The notes under the pieces: generated by a model
The model's database searches: none
Seen by the model: the letters and a program-made list of their open reading frames with translations, nothing else
What the model was told of the DNA's origin: nothing
Part shown: positions 22,701 to 32,995 of the stretch, piece by piece
Position numbering within the stretch: position 1 is the stretch's first letter
How the letters are laid out: every line of letters starts with the position of its first letter
Origin: Cercis canadensis
Lineage: Eukaryota; Streptophyta; Magnoliopsida; Fabales; Fabaceae
Reading direction: 5' to 3'
NCBI GenBank assembly: GCA_003255065.1
Contig: QAOA01007670.1
Location: 496,001 to 560,000, forward strand
DNA length: 64,000 nucleotides
Position numbers and translations under genes: made by a program

Positions 22701-23434
22701 GTACAACATTTGTTTGAATCAGAGTTCAGATGGTTCAGTTAAAATTTTCATGTCAAACTTGTATTCTGCCACATTCGTAGTTTACGCATTTTGTTTGTGT
22801 ATATAACATTAAACATGCTTGATGGCTCTGAAATCTACAAGGGGTCTTCGAGATGGTTTTGTTTATAGGATGGTTTGGTGGAACCTCAATGTGGAGGATC
22901 TGACCAAGTTATGTTGTTTCATGAAGACATTGTTATTTTTCTCGGAGTGACAGTTACCTTAGGATGTTGAACTTCTTCCGAAACTGGGCGGGGTGGAATA
23001 CAAAAAGTTGATCCATGAGATAGAATTTGGTGTGAATGTGTTTCAGCCTATTCTGGGGTTAGGTGATGCATGTTTGGTTAGTTGTTGGACCTTCATTGCT
23101 ACCTAACTTCTCTTAGCTTGAATCAACAATCGCTTTCTTTTTAAACTTCCAAAGCTGACCACATTAGATTTTTTTAGAATATTCTTTGGTTCATTCCTTC
23201 ACCACTCTGTGGTACCTATAAATATCATTGCCATGTGGGGCCTTGAAAAATTAAAGAAAAAGGAGAAAAAATAAACTTGGTGATAAGAAAGATAGTAGAA
23301 TATTGGAATAAGATTATATATGCTCTTCTTTTTAGATAATATTAATATATGTTCTATATTATGTAAAAAAATTGATTGGCTAGTATAATTATTCTGATTC
23401 TTCATTGCTCTCATTTTTGCAGGCAAAGCAGTAG
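19770..23434 (+). CDS. GPT: Plastid glucose-6-phosphate/phosphate translocator
   Basis: Five exons, 19770-20276, 20680-20905, 21279-21501, 22194-22407 and 23423-23434, all with GT-AG introns and matching phases, giving 393 residues. The first about 90 residues (MICSVKQPGIAISGSD and onwards, Ser/Arg-rich) are a chloroplast transit peptide; the mature part starts near EAYEADRSEP. It then follows GPT1/GPT2 closely: IGIYFATWWALNVVFNIYNK, NAYPYPWLTSTLSLACGS, SFTHIIKSGEPAFSVLVSRF, IFSKKGMKGKSVSGMNYYAC, NQVSYMSLDEISPLTFSIGN and TMKRISVIVSS, covering the membrane spans and the conserved Lys/Arg substrate residues. The last exon codes only AKQ. The family exchanges glucose-6-phosphate for phosphate across the inner envelope, feeding starch synthesis and the oxidative pentose phosphate pathway in heterotrophic plastids. 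GPT rather than TPT/PPT/XPT from the KIGIYFATWW and ISPLTFSIGN wording. Intact. Confidence 0.95.
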
Positions 23435-23821
23435 TTTCAAAGCATTGAGAAGGAAGTAGGTTTTATAAAACATGTGACTGGCTGGATTTCAGCAAGATTA
23501 GGATGATCCGGCTTTGTGCTCACCTGTAGATAATAATAATAATAATATAATGATGATAATACTTTGAGGAAACATTATCATTATGCAGATGAGTAGTTTA
23601 GTGTTTATTTTTTCTCGAGTTTTCTATTTTTGCACTGTCTCTGAGTTGGAGAAATAAATGTTTTTGTTTTTGTAGTCCGAGGATACTATCTCAGAACATT
23701 ATTTATCATGAAAAGTTTTAATAATCTCAGGACTATGATTCTCTCTGATGCTTTGTTATGATTCACAAAATATATTAATGATTTGCTGACATTTGTGAAA
23801 TCCAACTTGAGATTTATTTAT
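23435..23821 (+). other. GPT 3'UTR
   Basis: Contains an ATA/ATG-repeat patch (23528-23570) and AATAAATG near 23655, a plausible polyadenylation signal. Confidence 0.45.
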
Positions 23822-24062
23822 GAGTTAAATATCTTTTTTGACCTTGAATTTTTTCAAATGTTATTTCAGTTTTTGATTTATTTTGATGTTATTTAAGTCC
23901 TCCAATAATTACTTGGACGGTCAAATTAGACATTTAAGTGGTCACTTTTAGTGTTTAGGGAGAACTTATTTAATGGGTAGAGTGATTATTTGAAAATTAA
24001 AGTAACACTGAAAATAAATAAGAGATTAAAGTGAAATAATTCAAAAAATATATATTTTACTC
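23822..24062. mobile_element. Mutator-like MITE, 241 bp, family A
   Basis: Ends GAGTTAAATAT ... ATATTTTACTC are inverted repeats, with the body largely palindromic. It is flanked by a perfect 9-bp duplication TTTATTTAT (23813-23821 and 24063-24071). Related to 51644-51863. Confidence 0.85.
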
Positions 24063-25386
24063 TTTATTTATTTTAAGTTTTTTGCACTAAATTAGCCTCT
24101 GCATAGCAAATTGAGGGGCAAGTGGTGGCCTTTCAATGTGAGCTTGTCTAGTGAGAAAGTGTCTCTTAACGCATCAAAAGGATCTTGCCCCCATCTTGTA
24201 TTGTACCCTTGGCAGATATCATAACCTGCATGTGCATTTGAATTCTAGCCAAATCCAAAAAAAACTTTCTCTGCTTTTATGAATATAATTGGATTATGGT
24301 TTACACAAAACTAGCAAAAATTCCTGAGCCAGATAGCATTACTCTTACGAATATGATTAGATTAGTCTATACTATACAAAACCGTGTCTACCTGAGACTT
24401 CCTTGGTTTGACCCTAGGATTTTAGTTTGCATAGCACTAGATTCTAATTTTCTCTAAGGAATAGAAAGTGAAAGAAAAATGTTTAATTTCGAGAGAGAGA
24501 GAGAGAGAGAAAGAGAGGAACCAGTTTCATGGAAATTTTGAAGCTGTGTCTGCAATTGGTGTCATGGTAAGTAGCACGAGGTTCCGTTATCCAAACTTGA
24601 GATTCCCTACAACGGAATAAAGGGTGATAAAAGCTTTGAAGCAAATATTCAAAATCATGCAACTAAGCTGGTGCTATATGATAAGAGAAGTACACTGCTG
24701 CTAGGTCTTTATAATATGCAGTGGCTGGTATGGAATGGATGATGTATTAGAGGCTAATAGGCTATAGAGTATTGAGGCCACAAGAAATAGTCTTTGTAGA
24801 TAAGATCTTTCATATTGGAAGCCAGAAACAGAAGTAAAGTATCGAGACACTAATATTCAAATATATGAGGTGGGTCAGGGTCACCATGGAGATAGATGTT
24901 TCTGCGACTATGAAATTGGGTTATGTAGGACCTACGTTTTTCTTTTTTGGGTTTCTGGGTTAATACTTCTGACTTCTAACTACACCTCTTTTTATCCATC
25001 AAAGCCTTCAAAGTAACAAAAGAAAAGCCCTTTAGAGAGACGCATATAACCCACATTCAAATTTTATAAGGAAAAAAAGGACGAGTCACAAGACAAAATA
25101 AGAAATGACAAAGAAAGAGAAATAGAAAAAAGAGATGCATGTAAGAAAACGTTTCTTTGTCAATCTGTTAAGAAACAAATAAAACCTTTTTCATTCTCAA
25201 CTCCTGAAATTTATTCCTATGAGAGCTTGCTGCTGTTCACCTATTTGATTTTTAAATATTCTTTCAGTAGCTAAGGTAATAGCTCCACATGCCATTTGAT
25301 TCAGCGTAATGTGAATATGCAGACATATAATCAGAATGGCAAAAACATATGCATGATTGCATTTATTAAAGAAACAGATTCCAAAT
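24063..25386. other. Intergenic region between GPT and TSB (convergent 3' ends)
   Basis: Holds a GA microsatellite at 24491-24518. No gene supported. Confidence 0.45.
24491..24518. repeat. GA microsatellite
   Basis: GA dinucleotide run with one interruption near its end, in the GPT-TSB spacer. Confidence 0.85.
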
Positions 25387-25547
25387 TGTTTTTTTTTGGG
25401 TCCATTGGAAGCTAAACAGCAAGAAATAGTCTATCCCCTCCCAAAATCCTACCCCACATACTCTTAATGGGATTTGAACCCGGGACCTTTATAATGAAAT
25501 ACCAAGTACTCAGCCCCTGATGGTTGAGGTGTCCCCTAGGGGACACA
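25387..25547 (-). mobile_element. tRNA-derived SINE-like element
   Basis: On the minus strand it reads ACCTCAACCATCAGGGGCTG (A-box-like), then GGTCCCGGGTTCAAATCCC (a near-consensus pol III B box), and ends GGACCCAAAAAAAAAC, an A tail. Layout and spacing fit a short tRNA-derived SINE in the TSB 3' flank. Target duplication not resolved. Its 5' edge abuts the perfect palindrome GTGTCCCCTAGGGGACAC (25530-25547). Confidence 0.55.
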
Positions 25548-25637
25548 TCATTTATTTTCCCTAAATAGAATTATGTCTTACTTATACATAAGGATGAAAA
25601 TGACGCCATTTTCAAGTTGTAGCAGAGCATGACATTC

Positions 25638-28600
25638 TCAAATCTTCAAGTACTTAATGGCAGTTTGAACATCCTTATCGCCGCGGCCACTGAAGTTAAG
25701 CACCACCTTAGTTCCATTTGGAAGAGATGGACAGAGCTTCTCTAGATAAGCCAAAGCATGAGATGTCTCCAAAGCTGGAATTATGCCTTCCAGTCGTGAT
25801 ACTCTCTTGAAAGCTACACATACAGAAGAAACACACCAAACTGAGACAAAGGTACAAGATTTGATGAAAGAGCAACTTCATCTTCTAACCACAGAAAAAG
25901 AAAAATATATTGTATATATTTTGAGTGATCATTCTCCTCTCTGACCATCTTAAGAACATATATCCTAATGATGCATAAGCATAAAGCATAAAGTGATAGT
26001 GTTTGTCAAAGAAAAGAGAGGAGAGAGAAACAGAAATCATGACAACTAAAATTCAAGAACACCATTATTCACACAATGAAACAATAAATTCAGGGTAGTG
26101 CTACCTTCCAATGCTTCTTCATCAGTGATGCTATAATATTCAGCACGTCTTAAATCTTTCAAATAGCTATGTTCCGGTCCAACGCCAGGGTAGTCCAATC
26201 TGCACCAAATTTTCCGAAAAAAAAAAAGCACAATTAGAAGAAGCAGAATCTGGATAGAAACAAGAAAACTGATAACAAATAATCAATCACACGAATTACC
26301 CTGCACTAATAGAGTGAGGCTCAATTATTTGCCCATCATCATCCTGTAATAAATAACTCATAGCTCCATGCAAAACCCCTACTTCTCCCTTACTTAAAGT
26401 AGCAGCGTGCTTGCCGCTGTCCAGGCCAAATCCAGCAGCCTCCACACCAATCAGCCTAACATCTTTGTCATTGACAAATTCATGGAAAAGTCCCATGGCA
26501 TTTGAACCTCCACCAACACATGCAACCAGAACATCTGGCTTCCCTCCCCATTTTTCCAAAGCTTGTTTTCTGGTTTCCTTACCAATCACTGCATGGAAAT
26601 CTCTTACCATCATAGGATATGGATGTGGGCCAGCAACAGAACCCAAAATATAATGAGTCGTCTCTACATTAGTCACCCAATCCCTTATAGCTTCTGAAGT
26701 AGCATCCTTCAGTGTAGCAGTCCCAGAATGGACTGGTCTCACCTACATTACAGAATTACCTTATTAGCAAGACTACATGTTTGCAATTGTTTAAAACAAA
26801 GTTATTTATGTTCATTATAGAAACTAGATTTGAATACACCTAGCGGCCACACCACAAAACACCTCGTCCAATGCACAAACAGCCAAATAATATAACTTTT
26901 GCAGATGCACAGATGTAGATATCAATGTAAAATACTAAAAAAACATAATTAGCTCATGTTAAAAAATCATAAAGTTAAAGAACTACTTCCATTGATAAAA
27001 TCGTACACATAAACAAGTATGGATCATTGTATGATACTCCAAATTTCCTTCAAACTTAACATCAACCAATTTGCAATAACTAGTCATTTCATTAGTATTA
27101 ATGATCTACTTAGATATCTTAATAAGCAATAAAATAGATGGTCATTCAGATTAAGTCATGACCTTCAAACATAGGGAAAATTTCTTATTTTTTTCTTTTG
27201 CATAGACTAAATATAAGATATGTCAACCTAACAACATGGAGAAACAACTACAGCTGACATACCTCAGCACCAAGAAGACGCATTCTGAAGACATTGAGCG
27301 CCTGCCTTTCCATGTCTTGGGCACCCATATAAATTATGCACTGTAAACCAAATCTAGCGCATACAGTAGCAGTGGCAACTCCATGCTGACCAGCTCCAGT
27401 CTCAGCAATAATGCGCTTTTTGCCCAACCGCTTGGCAAGTAAAGCTTGAGCAACAGCATTGTTTATTTTGTGAGCCCCAGTGTGGTTAAGATCTTCCCTC
27501 TTCAGATAAATGAGTGGCCCTTCACCATTAGGTCGCTTGTAATGTTCAGTTAACCTCTCTGCAAAATAAAGAGGACTCTCCCTACCAACGTAGTCTCTGA
27601 GAATCCCATCCAATTCTTTCTGCAATTTGAAATATCTATCTCAGAATATTTCCATTATATTTTCAGATAACTAAATAATTATGGCTGTCAATATATCACA
27701 AAGAATAAGTGAGTAAGTATGCATGTGTGTGTGCATGTGAGAGAGAGAGAGTTTTTTTTCAATATTACGAGTACAAATTTCAATGGAGTTCTAAATTCTG
27801 TTGTCTTTGAAAAACTAAAGACTAAGAAATCTATTGAAGAATAATGAAACATACATTTCTCCATGTCTGAGTATCCGATTTACCGTAAATTTGAGGAAAA
27901 GTTTTCAACCCTCTGATTCTTGCATCATAGAAACAAAAAATCCTAATGAAACTTATATAAAGGTAACAACTATATCATTATAAATTTATACTTAAAATCA
28001 TGATGAACAGGAACTAAATTGTGCCCTAGTCAATTTGCTCAATTCATTCCTGTTTCATAGCTCTGAATTATGGAAACAAAGACATTCAGCACCTCTATTT
28101 TGAAGTCTCAGAAACTGAAACAAAAGTAGAAAGAAAAAGGAAAGGAAACATTGTCCTTCATAATAACAAGCTTGACTCTGACTTTTGATTTCCATTTGCA
28201 AAAAAATTCAACTCTAGCACGTGCTCTGGTTATCCTCCACTTCCATGGCATGGCAAACATGATTTAACAGAAAATATGCCAAAGCCAAAAAGAGATGCTA
28301 AATTTCAAAACTTCATCATATTAGTTACCTCCACTGCAATGTTTCAACAATCAATTTGTGTGCTAGGTTGAAAATGTTATGTTTAATGACATGCTAAAGC
28401 GAGGTGGTGAGAATTTTCAGCTAAATTTCCAACTTTTAGAACCCCTCATTGCAAGGGGAACCCAGATGCAGCTGAATCCAAAGTGATTGCTCCCCAGAAC
28501 CAGAAAGAAAGAAATATGAATAGTATTGTAACAGAAACCCAATAAATTTCTTAACCCATTACGAAATTACCTTTCTTTCCACCTAACAGTCAAGTTGTGA

Positions 28601-29143
28601 CATGACCAATTATAACAGAAACCGAATAAATTTCTTAACCCATTACGAAATTACCTTTCTTTCCACCTAACAGTCAAGTTGTGACATGACCAAAAGAACA
28701 ATAATTTCCAGCAAAGGAAACAACATTGCATTATGCTAACAATCAAGGAAATAAAAATTGAGGTAAAATACCTGAAAATCTTCATCAGCTGCAAGGGAAT
28801 GGAACGCAGCCTCGAGCTCCGTGAGTGCATACATTAGAGTTTCAGGGACATACTTGCCACCAAATTTCCCGAATCGACCAAACGAATCGGGTCGTTGAAG
28901 TAGAACCGTCCCATTATCGGCCTTGGTGTGGGCCTCCATTGGAACAGTGTCTTTGGTTAGCGCGCAAAAGATAGAAGAAGAAGTTCTGGTAGAGGTTCTG
29001 ATAATGGAAGAAGAAGGTAAAGCTGTAAATTTGAGGAACTTTGAGGGCAATTGGGAAGAAGGGTATGGTTCCTTAGGAACTAGGCTTGAAGAGTGGTGGT
29101 GGGTTCTGCAAGTAGCAGAGCTGGTGAGCAATGCCGCCGCCAT
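25638..29143 (-). CDS. TSB: Tryptophan synthase beta chain, chloroplastic
   Basis: Five exons on the minus strand: 29143-28772, 27619-27263, 26742-26300, 26199-26105 and 25813-25638; phases join cleanly to 480 residues. The start [12 protein letters not shown] begins a Ser/Thr-rich plastid transit peptide of about 70-85 residues; an in-frame ATG at 29293 would add 50 unrelated residues and is not chosen. Mature enzyme: [38 protein letters not shown] with the pyridoxal-phosphate Lys at about 175; [20 protein letters not shown]; the phosphate-binding loop GGGSN at about 320-324; [16 protein letters not shown]; and C-terminal NFSGRGDKD. It condenses indole with serine to form tryptophan in the stroma, with the alpha subunit supplying indole. 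All signature residues are present; intact. The 1.15-kb first intron carries a recent 84-bp tandem duplication. Confidence 0.97.
28530..28692. repeat. 84-bp tandem duplication in TSB intron 1
   Basis: Units 28530-28613 and 28614-28692 share AACAGAAACC[C/G]AATAAA and all following bases to GTTGTGACATGACCA, with one visible mismatch. Low divergence means a recent event; it touches no splice site. Confidence 0.9.
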
Positions 29144-29299
29144 ATGTGAAAATGAAGAATTGGTTTTTAGGTGTAAGAGAAATTCTGAACAGACAAGGTT
29201 TATATTATTATATAGGAAATGAGGATTTTGTCTGTATACAGAAATAAGGAAAAGGAAGACGGACGGAGAAGTTGAATGTTGGGAAGTACCCAATTAAGG

Positions 29300-29490
29300 A
29301 AATTATGGATTCTGTTTGATTTTTGTTTTTAAAAATCTTTTTATTTTTAAAAATAAAAAAAAAAACTTGTTTGATAGGTTATTTTTAAAAACATATTTTA
29401 AAAAAAATTCACCAAATTATTTTAAAAATAAAAACAAGATATGATATTTTTAAAAATAAAAAAATAAAAATACTTCCAAACACACTAGAT
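29300..29490. mobile_element. Probable MITE upstream of TSB
   Basis: Left end TTCTGTTTGATTTTTGTTTT mirrors right end AAATACTTCCAAACACACTA, and the middle is runs of TTTTTAAAAAT. GTGTTTGG-type termini are common in plant PIF/Harbinger- or hAT-like MITEs. Ends approximate. Confidence 0.4.
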
Positions 29491-29628
29491 ATTTGTATTA
29501 ACTATTAAGAGGTATCCAATTGTGAATTGTTAAAATGGAAAAGAAAAATAACAATAATTTAGATATTTATAAAATTTACAGCTGGTTCACCTAACCTGTT
29601 CGGACATGATGTTATTAATTTTTTTTTG

Positions 29629-30141
29629 GTTTAATTATAATTTTAGTTTTTATATTTTTATATTTTTTATTTTAAAAATAAATAATTTAGTCTTTTTATA
29701 TTTATAAAATATATCATTTTAATTATTTTGTCTATAAGATTTTTAGGTCTATTTTAAAGTGTAAGGTTCTGTAACTCATAATCCAATCATTTAGAATGAA
29801 GAGTTACGTTTTGTGAACCTCTTCATAATTTCAACTTAATCTTACAATGAATAAATTTAGATTTGTAGTTAGATAAAAACTTCTAGTTTTAACATTTTAG
29901 GCTAAGTCTCACCGTTGTATCAAACTAAAATTTTGTGGGTAGATTTGTAATACGTAACTCTTTAATTTGAACAGTGAGTTTGTGAATTAGAGAACTTTAC
30001 ACCTTAAATTAAACTTGAGAAATGACGAAAATATCAAAATTACACATTTTATAAATATAAAGGGATTAAATTGTTTATTTTTAAAATAGATGACAAAAAA
30101 TTTAAATTATTAAAATAAAAAAACCAAAATTACAATTAAGC
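29629..30141. mobile_element. MITE with long inverted repeats, about 513 bp
   Basis: Left end GTTTAATTATAATTTTAG mirrors right end CCAAAATTACAATTAAGC. Further inside, AATTTAGTCTTTTTATATTT mirrors AAATATAAAGGGATTAAATT, and GTAACTCATAATCC lies opposite ATACGTAACTCTTT. No coding capacity. Flanks are T-rich, so the target duplication is unreadable. Confidence 0.6.
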
Positions 30142-30284
30142 AATGATTTTTTTTTTAATATTTTGATTATGATTTTAAGTTTGAAAACGAAATTCATTCA
30201 CAAATTTTGATAACGATTTCAAAACCATTCCGTCACATTTATTGTTATTAACTTAGAGGCTGTAAAACCAAAAAAGAATTATTA

Positions 30285-30712
30285 TTTATCATGGTAATAA
30301 TATTTACTAGTTTCATGGGGGTTTCTATTTTTGCTTTTGCAGTCACTTTTTTCTATTATATTTTTATTTATCATGTTAATAATATTTAGAGTAAACTTAC
30401 CTTTACGTTCTTAAAAGATTTAAGATTTAACAAAATAGTCATTGAAAAAATATTAATTATAAAATAATCATCAAAAGAATTGATATGTGTAATAAAATAA
30501 TCTAATATTTGTTAAATTTTAAATTTTTTAAAGATTATTTTGTTATACATATTAATTCTTTCGAGAACTATTTTATAATTAGTGTTCTTACAATAACTAT
30601 TTTGTTAAATCTTAAATATTTAAAGGACGCAAATGTAAGTTTACTCTAATATTTACTAGCTTCACGGGGGTTTCTATTTTTGCTTTTGCACTAACCTTTT
30701 TTTCTATTACAT
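30285..30712. repeat. 82-bp tandem duplication, second unit split by a MITE
   Basis: Unit 1 is 30285-30366. Unit 2 begins at 30367 (TTTATCATGTTAATAATATT), is interrupted at 30388-30647, and resumes at 30648 (AATATTTACTAGCTTCACGG) with GGGTTTCTATTTTTGCTTTT shared by both units. The order of events is therefore duplication first, insertion second. Confidence 0.8.
30388..30647. mobile_element. MITE, 260 bp
   Basis: Terminal inverted repeats AGAGTAAACTTACCTTTACG and CGCAAATGTAAGTTTACTCT, with the body also mirrored (AACAAAATAGTCATT near the left, AATAACTATTTTGTTAAATC at the right). Flanked by AATATTT on both sides (30381-30387 and 30648-30654), a target duplication of at least 7 bases. Confidence 0.75.
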
Positions 30713-31296
30713 TTTTTCAAGATTCATTGTGCTTATAAATATGGAACTAAAAACTGGTCCTAAATTCCTTCCTTTAAAATATTCTAGGAGATCTCTAACA
30801 CTAAAGATTTGCAATCAAGCATTATTTTCTTTTCAAAATTAAATTTGCGTTACAAAAGTGAAATTTCATTGAGTGTCCAATAATATTACCCTATTTTAAC
30901 TAAGACTTTTAGAATTTTTTTTTTTCTTTTAATATAAGACGAGACAAAATTTCACACCTATCACTTGCTATAAAATTTTAATTTTCAAAGTTCCAACATC
31001 GTATGTTTATTGCATTAGAATTAATAGAACATATATTATATGTTAAAATATTTTTAGGGAGAGTTTGGTACAAGAATTTTTTTTAGTTTTCTGGGAATCA
31101 TGACTTGAGAAACTAAGATTTTCATGTTTTATACAAGATTTTAAAAAAACATTCATAAATAAATAGAATTCCTGAAAACAATTTTTGAACAAGTTTCCCA
31201 CAAAATATGTTACTGATTCACTTAACATGAATTTCAACTATGTTACCGAATGCCCTTGCAGGTCATATATTTAGCCTCTAGAAGGTTGTTGAAAAT

Positions 31297-31557
31297 ATGG
31301 CCAAGCATCATCCTGATTTGATTATGTGCCGGAAGTAGCCGAGAATCGCCATTGGACGACTTTGTGAGAAATGTGATGGCAAGTGTGTGATCTGCGACTC
31401 CTATGTCCATCATTGTACGCTTGTCCGAGTCTGTGATGAATGCAACTATGGATCGTTTCAGGGTCGATGTGTGATATGTGGAGGAGTAGGAATATCTGAT
31501 GCCTACTACTGCAAGGAGTGTACACAGCAAGAGAAAGATAGGGATGGCTGCCTTAAA
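31297..31557 (+). pseudogene. PHF5A / SF3b14b (U2 snRNP subunit) copy inside the transposon
   Basis: Encodes MAKHHPDLIMCRK, then an in-frame TAG where the family has CAG (Gln14), then [60 protein letters not shown] and RDGC, after which homology stops about 20 residues before the normal C-terminus. PHF5A is a nearly invariant 110-residue knot-like zinc protein of the SF3b complex that recognises the intron branch point. All zinc-ligand CxxC pairs are kept here; other changes include RP to HH in SYVRPCT. A pyrimidine-rich acceptor (CCCTTGCAG, ending 31261) just upstream of the leader suggests capture from genomic DNA with its leader intron edge. Downstream translation from a later Met would lack the N-terminus. 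Confidence 0.88.
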
Positions 31558-32102
31558 ATTAAAACATATATTGAAGTGGTTCTAATTTGTTATAGGATAT
31601 TATCATACTCTACCTCTAGTATAAGAATAGAAAGATTACTGTCCCTATCAATCTCTCTCTTGAATGTAATAATTAGGATAGTAGATGATTCTTTTGTGAG
31701 TACAGAGTAGAATCTTTATGATTTACGAAGGAAAGATGTACTGTATTGTTGCTGTATACAGTTATACACAAATGTACTAGTGAGACAGTACTGATCATCA
31801 CTTGTTTCTTGTGTGATGGTTTTTGGCCTTTTGCTTCTCAGTATTTCTTTCTTGTGGATGATGCCTAAACTTGGCTTACTTGCTTGCCTTTACTGGCTTC
31901 TTGAAGAATTTAGAAACCAGAGAAATTACTACTTGAGTTGATAATGCTTTATGTTTGTTGTCACTTGTATTTGGCATGAGAAGTACAATCATATTTTGGG
32001 GTCAGCTGAAGTCATTATCTTACATTGAGATGCTGTTTTTTCGCATTCTGTTATAGTGCTACTAAGGTAGTTTTTGTTCATAATCTGAAACTTCCATAGT
32101 TT

Positions 32103-32245
32103 TTGGCGAGACATATGCAACAACTGGGCTTGGTGTGTGCCATTGCATTAGCAGCGGTGGGAGCAGGTGCAGGTCAAGCTCCTGTAGCCCTGCCTCTCTG
32201 CAACGACACATGCGGAAATGTTAAAATCCAATATCATCTGTGCAT
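32103..32245 (+). pseudogene. Wall-associated-kinase-like N-terminal fragment inside the transposon
   Basis: Frame MARHMQQLGLVCAIALAAVG followed by AGAGQAPVALPLCNDTCGNV and KIQYHLCIKN. A hydrophobic signal-peptide-like segment leading into CNDTCGNVxIxYP is how the galacturonan-binding (GUB_WAK) ectodomain of wall-associated receptor kinases begins. The local base composition is distinctly GC-richer than the host element. Only this first exon fragment is present; similarity ends near 32245. Assignment rests on one short motif and is tentative. Confidence 0.5.
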
Positions 32246-32995
32246 AAAAAATATATTTTTTTTTTTCATATTACTTGTTATATATAGGTCTCACCATAAA
32301 AATGATATATAATAATAATAATAACTAAGATTCATAGAAAAGTAACATTTAAACTAAACATGAATTATAAAATTCCCAAAAATAAATATTCAATATTCTC
32401 AAAAATGTTTATGACCAACCAAACTTAAATTATAATATTTCTAAGAAAAAGATTCTCAAAAATAATGTTTCCCAGGAACTAAAAAAAAATCCTTGTACCA
32501 AACGCCCCCTTATGTTTAATAGAAGTGGTGTTAATTTGCATACTTAATATAAAAATGTAGAAAATTTGAGACGTATTTCGTCATCACTATTAGTGCCATG
32601 TCTGTGCAACATTTTCATATGCCGTTACCCTAATTAGCATAAGTTGAATTGAACTTAATTGATCCAACTGCAAAAATGGAAGTGTAATGTAACATTATCA
32701 AAATTGAAAGTAGAATGACTAAATTGAATTTTTGTCATCACTGGCAAATTCCTAAAATGATTCCAAAATTCACATCAGCAGAAGCCTCAGGTTGTAATTG
32801 TACAATAAAGGGGATCCATTTTGCTTTGCCTAGAGGCTAGAGTCAGCTTCAATGCCAGCATACATAAGGATAGAATAGAATTTAACTGATCTGGAAACCT
32901 GAAAATAACACAAGTTGGCATAATGAAACTGCTGGAGGAATCATGCTCGAATAACTTCCAACGAGCTGGAAGGCCTTTGGAGTGTTCAATCCCCA

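Larger units (their letters stand above)
31057..32509. mobile_element. Gene-capturing PIF/Harbinger-like non-autonomous transposon
   Basis: A 1,453-bp element. The left end (GGGAGAGTTTGGTACAAGAA then TTTTTTTTAGTTTTCTGGG) mirrors the right end (on the opposite strand GGGGGCGTTTGGTACAAGGA then TTTTTTTTTAGTTCCTGGG); similarity extends about 60 bases inward. It is flanked by TTA at 31054-31056 and 32510-32512. GGGxxxGTTTGGT ends with a TTA duplication are the usual signature of PIF/Harbinger (Tourist-like) elements. Instead of a transposase it contains a PHF5A copy (31297-31557) and a wall-associated-kinase-like fragment (32103-32245), both in plus orientation. A smaller element with similar ends is at 48481-48782. 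Family call is by termini only. Confidence 0.78.

Noticed and set aside
29144-29293. N-terminal 50-codon extension of tryptophan synthase beta
   Set aside because: The upstream ATG yields a segment unlike a transit peptide, whereas MAAALLTSS at 29143 is a typical plastid start.
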